Assembly: GCA_013400115.1 (NCBI GenBank)
Contig: VXBP01010329.1
Coordinates: forward strand, 673,515-737,514
Direction of reading: 5' to 3'
Source: Rhinopomastus cyanomelas
Taxonomy: Eukaryota; Chordata; Aves; Bucerotiformes; Rhinopomastidae
DNA: 64,000 bases
Position 1 is the stretch's first letter; every line of letters starts with the position of its first letter. Below the pieces are notes generated by a model that worked only from the letters and a program-made list of their open reading frames with translations, did not search any database and had not been told where the DNA came from. Below are positions 58,101 to 64,000 of this stretch, piece by piece. The position numbers and the translations under genes are program-made.

Positions 58101-61100
58101 CTCAAAGTACTGCTTTACTTAAGGGCACCGTGAAGCGATTTCTCATCCTCACAGCTTTAGAGAGGATTAGGGACAGTCCTCCCAATTACTGTAGAAAGAA
58201 ACTCTCATTAGTGTAGTCAGGATTGTACAGTATGATGGACTGGAGGGCTCAGAAGGTGGTTTTCGCTTACACATTGTGGAGCGGCCTCTGCGGAATCGGT
58301 AACTTTGAAGGCTACTTGTGTTTCTTGCATGCCAGAGAGGAGCTCTAAAATCAAACCTATACATTCTGCCTCTGATCCAGAACTTAACTACAGGCCAAGC
58401 ACTCAAAGCATCTGGATTACTGAAGACTGACTGATTTGGGTGTTCTACGAAACACGTCAGGTCTTCTCTGGCATTAGGGAGGAGCTGTTCTGTGTCCATC
58501 ATGGTCAAATTCTGAGCTCCATCACACATTTGTAAGAAATGAAGGGAGCAGGCAAAGTCTGACGTTCAAAACACAACATGGTGTTGGTATTTGTCTTACA
58601 CTTGCACACACGACTTCCCTTTGCCAGCCAGGACAGACACGACTGCTTAGCAGCTGATAGGAGGCTCACTGGACAGAAATGTCAGCTGGCCCTATAAGCT
58701 GAACGGGACAAAGTGACTTACAGTACTAGTTGTTGCTTCTGTTATTGTGAGCTGACAGCAGTAATTCATTCCCAGGTCCTCCCATCAGGCTGATGGATGG
58801 TGAGAACAAGAAGGAAGGACGTGTAGAGATCTTTATCAATGGCCAGTGGGGCACAATTTGCGATGACGGATGGTCTGATAAGGACGCAGCTGTAGTCTGT
58901 CGACAGCTTGGCTACAAGTAAGAAAACCCATTAAGCTGTTTCTCCAGTTATCCATTTGCTCTGTCTAAAAATATTAAGTTTCTGCAACCCAGGATCACCA
59001 ATGTGTGTCTGATCACATAACATACAACTTTGACAACTCATCTCTTTGGCTTTCCTTTAGAAAGCTGTGTTTAGACTGCTTGCACGAGTAGCAGAAGATG
59101 CCTTCCAAAGGGGCATTCTCTGCCTAGCTACCTAGGAAAAGGAATTCTCACGCTGAAGGGCATATGGTAGCCTGGCTGCAACTGAAACACAAGTTAGAGC
59201 TAGTTATTAAATATCTGCTAGAAGTTAAATATTACAAATGGTTAAGCTATTGGCTAAACATTTTGCATGTCACTTCTGGTTCCACACCAAGAGTTTGTTT
59301 TTTCATCACACAGCTTCAGCCTCTCCGGTCTGCTCTGTGCCTTCCCCAGGTGATGAAGCCCCTATCCCCAACTTCTGCTTTTGTCTGCCCTTGCAGAGAT
59401 GCAGTCGGCTGGACTCTTAGAACGAGGGGTTAAAGTCATGACAGACACAGCGCACATCTCCTAAAAGACTAGGGACAGGCACGTTGTAGACAGCTGAAAT
59501 TAGGTTCCGTAAATTGGGAGAGTTTGTTGGAAATGCTGGATCCTGGTGACCCTGTGTCTAGACAGTTACATTCCACTAGCCCAGCCATGCCGTTACGTGC
59601 GCTGATGAACTGGAATCCCGCCCGGGCCCGAGAGATAACGTGCAGAGCCTTTTGGTGAAGGTCACTTTGCATTCAGCAGCGACCTGACTGTTCCAAAAGA
59701 AAGGCAGGGGATACCGTGCTCATGTACCTGAGCCTGATGAATGTCTCTTTAGCAACAAACACATCAGGACCTTTTCCCAGGAGGAATTCAAGGAGCACCT
59801 AATCCTGAAGCTGACTCTCTGCAATGCCAGTCCCAAGACTTAGTTCATGTCAATGTGTAATTGCAATTCCATCAGTGCCTTCCTTCCTTCATCCCTCCCT
59901 CTGCACCTCTTTCACCTCAAATATTTACACGTGCAAGCTCCCAGATGTCAGAGTAATCTCTGAGATTTATCCGGTGGCCAGAGAAGGCAGAGCCTTGATC
60001 AAGCAGCCAGTGAGACTCTGCAGAGACAATTCTACACCGAGTTGCAGTAAATACTTCTGTGGGAAAGGCAATTCAAAACAAAGTTGTTTTCCACAGCCTG
60101 AGGAACTTTATAGCAGGACCCTAAGGCTGAAGTGTTTTGACACAGAGATACCAAAACCAGCCACGAACCAGCAGCAAGCGCCTGCATGTGGCAGGGCACA
60201 TGGACACGCCAGCTGCCCAGGAGCCAAGAGCTGGACATTTTTGGTAGTTACCAGTAACCAGAGTGTTGTTTAAAAACAAACAATACTTGGAACAAGAAGA
60301 GACACATTGCTGTAGCTGCCAAGTGAAATCCTGCTAAACTCATTAGGGAAAGACTGTCCTACACTGGTTCCAAAGTCAGTGAAGGCTTTGGATTATCTGG
60401 TAAGCACACACTAGCCATGGAAACTCAAAATGTGCAAGGACCGCTGACCTTGTGGTGTCCTCTCTGTGCCATGTTTCACATGCTTCTCTCTCCTGGCTTT
60501 TACAGCTCTTGCACTCAGACTGACCCTGTACTTAGAAAACCTGCCTGCCTACCTCTGAGGACACTGTAAAGCCCACCTGAACAGGCAAGGCTTTTGGGAA
60601 AGGCAAAAGCTTGACCTCTCTCTGGGCCTGTGTATGAAAGGGCTACATGAGCACCCAGGATGAGATTTGTTTGAGGAAGGGACGGGTGCTAAGGCTGAAC
60701 TGGGGCCAGCCGTCCTCTGACTACATCACAGCTTTAGAACTCAGCTTTCAAAATGGCCCGCTCGCAAAAGGTGTTCGTATCACGGACAGCTAACACAAGG
60801 GTCAGTCAGAGCTGCCCCTCCAGAAGAAATTCCCTCTGGCATTCACAGATGCTGATCTGCTGTGGGGATTACAGAGGCAAAGACCTTGCGGGTCTTTGCC
60901 ATGCCACTGCACTGCCAACTACTTTGCACCATGCTCTCCAAACAGGTCCTAAAGGCACCTTGTAAGCACCTAAAGGAACCATGGTAGATTTGCTAGTTTT
61001 TTCTACTTACAGGATCTGTCAGCATGTTCATCAGTGACAGGACGTGGAATAAAACCTCAGTGTCTTTCAGCGCTCTGAAGCAGCTCAGTGAGCAAAACGT

Positions 61101-63001
61101 AGACTAATGCCTCGACATGCTCCCCGTTCCATTTCCAGAGGTCCGGCCAAAGCGAGGATGATGGCGTATTTCGGGGAGGGCAAAGGCCCAATCCACGCGG
61201 ACAACGTCAAGTGCACAGGGAACGAGAGGTACTTGGCAGACTGCATCAAGCAGGACATCGGGGCGCACAACTGCCGCCACAGTGAGGACGCAGGGGTCAT
61301 CTGTGAGCACCTGGGCAAGAAGGTCCCTGGGATCAGCAACAAAGGTGAAGCCCTGTTGTGAGTGGCAGACTGACAGGGGGGCTGCCATAGTGGGAAGAGG
61401 TGGAGGTAAACAATCCCTCTCACAGAGCAAACATACCAAATGATAGAAGGCACAGTGGTGGGGAAGCCTTTCTCCTTCTGCTGTGCCCAAGTCTGAGCAT
61501 TCAGTGTGTTTTCCCCAAGTACAATTAGGCTGGTAAAGCTAGAGACTCAGCGCGGCCTGTTGGTTGGGTGTTTTCAGCTAACTGTCGTTGGAGACTGGCT
61601 GCTTTTCTACTGGAGTTTAATGCTGTCTGTATCTTTCCTGCTTGTTTAGATTCTCTTGCTTCTGTTTGTGGATTGAGGCTACTTCACCGCCGACAGAAGC
61701 GGATAATCGGTGGGAAAAACTCTTTACGGTAAATATTTGGTAGAGGCAGTTTGTGTTGAATAGAAGTCTTCTAAGACATGTCTTTGCCACGTGTGGTTTG
61801 CCCAGTTTATGGTTTTATTGTAGGTTTGTTGTTTCTTTTGCCTTGGCATGAGGTAGAAGCAGAAACGTTCCAAGTGAACGTGGTAGGAAATGTAGAAATA
61901 TTGTGAAATACATTAGCTGATAACCTGCAGATGCTCACGAGTCTGGGTTAAACTTCTTACTTTCAAAAGAGCAGTTTCATTTTTTCAAAGGACATCTTGC
62001 TGTCAGAATGTGAGCTGTAAGAAGAGAGCTAAGAACATGCTTCTTACAACACAAGGTTGTAAATGCTGCCTACACCAAAACCAAGGGCCTGGCTATGATT
62101 CACTGCCTACCATCTGATTTTCCTTCATAAAAGAAGTCCCATGATGATGACACAGATGATTAGGGGTTGGAAGCGACCTCCGGGGGTCATCAAGTCCAAC
62201 CCCCCCGCTCAAGCAGGATCACGGAACCTAAGACAGGTCACACAGGAGCACATCCAGATGGGTCTTGAGAATCACCAGAAAAGGAGACCCCACAGCTTCC
62301 CTGGGCAGCCTCTTCTGTGCGCTGTAATCCTTACAGCAAAGAGCTATAAAACGTGGCTTTGTCCTTAGCTTTTCCTGACAGGTTTCTATTCAGTTACCAC
62401 AAACAGACTAACACAATACTACTGCTAGCAAATGCTATGAGAAGAAGTATAAGCTGTATTTTCTTAACAACTGCGAGTAAGCACAGCAAACACATACTCA
62501 GAGAATCTTGCAGAGGGACTGTAAAACAACCAGACTTCTCATTATTTGTCGTGGTGCAACCCGTGTCTAAGTACACGCACAGCATCAGCCATCCTAACAC
62601 ACACTGCCTAGGTGGAGGAGGTTCAAAGCACAGCAACAAACGGAGCCCAGAGGATGTGAGAGCAGTCAGACAGAGCAAACTATCAGAAAGAGACAAATGA
62701 GAAGAGTAAATAATGTGTTCTGAACGCCACAGCAAGCATAAGGTGTTCTCAACTGTTAGTAACTAACGTGGTCGGCAAGTTACGGCAAAGAACCTGAACA
62801 GGATTGGCACTGAAGCTCACTGAAGATACCCCACTTTTCCATGCTGGTACCTGAGTGCTGTGTCCTTGTCTTCTGTAGGGGTGGCTGGCCATGGCAGGTT
62901 GCACTCCGCCTGAAATCTTCTCATGGCGATGGAAGACTCTTGTGTGGAGCTACTCTTATCAGCAGCTGCTGGGTCCTCACTGCTGCACACTGCTTTAAAA
63001 G
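43043..63001 (+). CDS. PRSS12: PRSS12 (neurotrypsin), partial: signal exon to first protease exon
   Basis: Secreted mosaic serine protease; in mammals it is released at synapses, cleaves agrin, and its loss causes intellectual disability. Recognised exons: 43043-43141, 48177-48315, 50343-50521, 51087-51237, 54822-55000, 55546-55687, 56606-56802, 58776-58917, 61139-61344, 61650-61728, 62879-63001. Domain order: signal peptide, four SRCR domains (two exons each), a linker with the basic activation site RRQKR before IIGG, then the trypsin-like domain with TAAHC (catalytic His). Asp and Ser exons lie right of the window. Four SRCR domains match human; mouse has three. The kringle found in mammals between signal peptide and SRCR1 was not located, and the first exon does not splice in frame to SRCR1, so the 5' model is incomplete. 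Confidence 0.93.
44046..44100 (-). mobile_element. CR1 LINE 3' fragment (antisense)
   Basis: acagaatcataggatggttc then aggttggaagaggtctcagagaccatttagttcc. Confidence 0.85.
44340..44697 (+). mobile_element. CR1 LINE fragment (sense) with intact 8-mer tail
   Basis: ORF2 C-terminus (KYLRGGCQEDGTGLFS) and 3' end cccttccgatctgtaatgat followed by three ATTCTATG units, the CR1 tail microsatellite. One of the best-preserved 3' ends here. Confidence 0.93.
46519..46532. repeat. (TG)n microsatellite
   Basis: Run of TG dinucleotides within the first PRSS12 intron. Confidence 0.85.
47096..47385 (+). mobile_element. CR1 LINE fragments (sense), two 3' ends in series
   Basis: A CR1 copy ending near ctgggattctgtgattctct (47345) is followed at once by a second 3' end (agaggtccctttcgatccct, to 47385), indicating nested or adjacent insertions. 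Confidence 0.85.
48177..48315 (+). CDS. PRSS12: PRSS12 exon: SRCR domain 1, first half
   Basis: Acceptor ctttttaattag, donor GTAAGT. Starts with two bases of a split codon, then SVRLWGGKNEFEGTVEVYLN through ATVVCRQLAL. The motif WGTICGSHWDNNDA marks the SRCR fold. Confidence 0.95.
48374..48720 (-). mobile_element. CR1 composite with inversion junction, copy A
   Basis: Starts with a ~46 nt CR1 piece in sense orientation (48374-48419; gacagctggctgaacaggag) and then switches to antisense CR1 (ctcttgtcctgtcattaggt onward). The first 228 nt match copy B at 53378-53605 without indels. Confidence 0.85.
49533..49914 (+). mobile_element. CR1 LINE fragment (sense)
   Basis: About 380 nt of ORF2 end and 3' end (cccttccaacccctaacgtt), in a PRSS12 intron. 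Confidence 0.92.
50343..50521 (+). CDS. PRSS12: PRSS12 exon: SRCR domain 1, second half
   Basis: Acceptor ctctccttacag, donor GTAAAA. EKGTGKHTPFSALGPAPVHW then SEVRCRGDEENILLC and AAAVTCGSSL. Matches the second half of human SRCR1. Confidence 0.95.
51087..51237 (+). CDS. PRSS12: PRSS12 exon: SRCR domain 2, first half
   Basis: Acceptor tttggtcacag, donor GTTTGT (weak). APVFTPVRLAGGNNAREGRV through AEVVCRQLGL, with GQWGTVCDDQWDDADA as the SRCR signature. Confidence 0.95.
52746..52817 (-). mobile_element. CR1 LINE 3' fragment (antisense)
   Basis: tatcacagaatccctgagca then ctagggattggaagggacctcagaagccc. Confidence 0.88.
53016..53302 (-). mobile_element. CR1 LINE fragment (antisense)
   Basis: ggatcacagaacattagggg through tcctatcattagatgccact, about 285 nt in a PRSS12 intron. 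Confidence 0.92.
53378..53605 (-). mobile_element. CR1 composite with inversion junction, copy B
   Basis: Same sense-then-antisense junction as copy A (48374-48601): equal length, 11 differences by eye. The flanks differ on both sides. Confidence 0.85.
54822..55000 (+). CDS. PRSS12: PRSS12 exon: SRCR domain 2, second half
   Basis: Acceptor tgcttccacag, donor GTACTT. GIAKAWGQAHFGEGSGLVLL then DEVQCTGNELAIEQCP and CGHKEDAGVSCTPLT. Confidence 0.95.
55546..55687 (+). CDS. PRSS12: PRSS12 exon: SRCR domain 3, first half
   Basis: Acceptor aatgacacag, donor GTAAGA. DGALRLTSGKGSHEGRLEVY through TQVVCRQLGF, with GQWGTVCDDGWTELN. Confidence 0.95.
56606..56802 (+). CDS. PRSS12: PRSS12 exon: SRCR domain 3, second half
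   Basis: Acceptor tgtgttccgcag, donor GTAAGG. HGKSAPGSFLEGSSEPIWLD then DVSCSGMETHLLQCS and CGHQEDVRLVCYPG. It includes the linker NDSQRLSL to SRCR4, making it longer than the other b-exons of SRCR1 and 2. Confidence 0.95.
57561..57858 (-). mobile_element. CR1 LINE fragment, divergent subfamily (antisense)
   Basis: cacagaatcatagaagcttc then atggctgggaaggacctccaggatcatcaagtcc, with an internal region different from the other copies. Confidence 0.85.
58776..58917 (+). CDS. PRSS12: PRSS12 exon: SRCR domain 4, first half
   Basis: Acceptor cattcccag, donor GTAAGA. PPIRLMDGENKKEGRVEIFI through AAVVCRQLGY, with GQWGTICDDGWSDKD. Confidence 0.95.
61139..61344 (+). CDS. PRSS12: PRSS12 exon: SRCR domain 4, second half
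   Basis: Acceptor ccatttccag, donor GTGAAG. GPAKARMMAYFGEGKGPIHA then DNVKCTGNERYLADC and CRHSEDAGVICEHLG, ending in the linker KKVPGISNK. Confidence 0.95.
61650..61728 (+). CDS. PRSS12: PRSS12 exon: zymogen activation site
   Basis: Acceptor cttgtttag, donor GTAAAT. SLASVCGLRLLHRRQKRIIG then GKNSL. RRQKR before IIGG fits a proprotein-convertase (RXXR) site, as known for neurotrypsin. The Cys in SVCG is the expected partner that tethers the non-catalytic chain to the protease. Confidence 0.96.
62148..62325 (-). mobile_element. CR1 LINE fragment (antisense)
   Basis: gattaggggttggaagcgac then catcaagtccaacccccc and ccctgggcagcctcttctgt. Lies between the activation-site exon and the His exon of PRSS12. 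Confidence 0.88.
62879..63001 (+). CDS. PRSS12: PRSS12 exon: protease domain with catalytic His
   Basis: Acceptor cttctgtag, donor GTAGGT. GGWPWQVALRLKSSHGDGRL then LCGATLISSCWVLTAAHCFK. TAAHC holds the catalytic histidine. The next exon (RVGDYH... in human) was not found before 64000. Confidence 0.96.
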
Positions 63002-63330
63002 GTAGGTGTCTCTTTGCGACAGTTTTCAGTGGGCCTGACCTAGAGTGCTTTTGCCTACACCAGAACCACAAAACAGGTTGGCCTCTGGTTTAAAAAACCC
63101 ACCTACCAACCAACCAACCTCCTGTCCCTCCGAATAGAAAACAGCAGAAAGGAAAAGCTCACACACTGCAATTATTCTGGATGTCATCAAGCATAAGATT
63201 TATATTCACAGCTTCAGCATTCCAGACAAGACTTCTGACCTTTTACCTCAACTTCCTGATCCAGAAAACCTGCAGCTTGTGACTTTCTGGTTACAGAGTG
63301 AAGACAACAGAAAAATCAAGCACAGGTACT

Positions 63331-63785
63331 AGAATCACAGAATCATTCAGGTTGGAAAAGACTTTTGGGATCATCAACTCCAGCCATCAGTCCTACTGTA
63401 CAAGGTCACCCCTAAACCAGATCCCCCAACACCACATCTAAGCAAGTTTTAAACTCATCCACGGATGGGGACTCAACCACCACCCTGGGCAGCCCATGCC
63501 AGTGTCTGACCACTCTCTCCAGGAAGAACTTTTTCCTAATTACCAGCACCAACATCTCTGCAGTGTTCCTTCAGATATTTGTAGAGAGTGATGAGGTCTC
63601 CCCTCAGCTTCCCTTTCCTTAAACTAAACAGCCCCAACTCTCTCCTCATCAGCTTGATTCTGCAGGCCTTTCCCCAGTTTCGTTGCCCTCCTCCGCTCTC
63701 GCTCCAGCACCTTGATGTCTCCCCTGGACTGAGGTGCCCCAAACTGGACCCATACTCAAGCTGCAGCCTCCCCAGTGCTGAGCAC
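63331..63785 (-). mobile_element. CR1 LINE fragment (antisense)
   Basis: agaatcacagaatcattcag then gttggaaaagacttttgggatcatcaactcc, about 455 nt in the last visible PRSS12 intron. Confidence 0.9.
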
Positions 63786-63789
63786 TTCG

Positions 63790-63801
63790 TATATATATAT
63801 G
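63790..63801. repeat. Short (TA)n run
   Basis: tatatatatat at the end of a CR1 copy near the right edge, in a PRSS12 intron. Confidence 0.8.
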
Positions 63802-64000
63802 GTATAACTCCCAACCCTGGCACATAGGGTTGGCAATGTGAAAACCAGGTTTGATATACTTGGTCTGACCTGTGCACTTCTCAGGAGTAAGCTGTGTTTG
63901 AGCTTTGGGAACGTGTTTTCTCTCCATTTCTGCAGGAACACAAGACATCCAGTTACTGACAGTTTCCCTACTGGGTTTTTATGATTCGCTCTCTTCAGGA

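Overview
This 64 kb window is genomic DNA from a bird. It is packed with CR1 LINE fragments, about 30 recognisable pieces in both orientations. It carries parts of three split vertebrate genes whose exon translations are almost fully readable. The species cannot be fixed from sequence alone. Gene names rest on recognised protein sequence and on gene order: SEC24D, METTL14 and PRSS12 are also neighbours on human 4q26, in the same relative orientations.

Layout. (1) 1-21.5 kb, + strand: the C-terminal 15 coding exons of SEC24D (COPII inner-coat cargo adaptor), about 685 codons from the zinc finger to the stop at 21144. The N-terminal third lies left of the window. (2) 23.1-36.1 kb, - strand: a complete METTL14 gene (11 coding exons, 459 aa), the RNA-binding partner of the METTL3 m6A methyltransferase, read from 35944 down to 23507. 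SEC24D and METTL14 converge tail to tail. (3) 36.1-42.8 kb: intergenic DNA with several CR1 copies. (4) 42.8-64.0 kb, + strand: PRSS12 (neurotrypsin), a secreted mosaic serine protease. Visible are a signal-peptide exon, four SRCR domains each on two exons, the zymogen activation site and the first protease exon with the catalytic His. The rest of the protease runs off the right edge. METTL14 and PRSS12 are divergent.

The three genes act in unrelated processes (ER export, mRNA methylation, extracellular proteolysis); their adjacency is conserved synteny, not an operon-like unit. All exon junctions below are GT-AG and keep the reading frame, with one exception: the PRSS12 signal-peptide exon cannot splice in frame to the first SRCR exon, and no kringle exon was found between them. 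By eye the SEC24D half is richer in GC and CpG than the PRSS12 half. I found no new gene system. The points worth checking are the PRSS12 5' structure, a TG-repeat splice acceptor in METTL14, a tandem YY1-like motif at the METTL14 promoter, and a rearranged CR1 composite present twice in PRSS12 introns.
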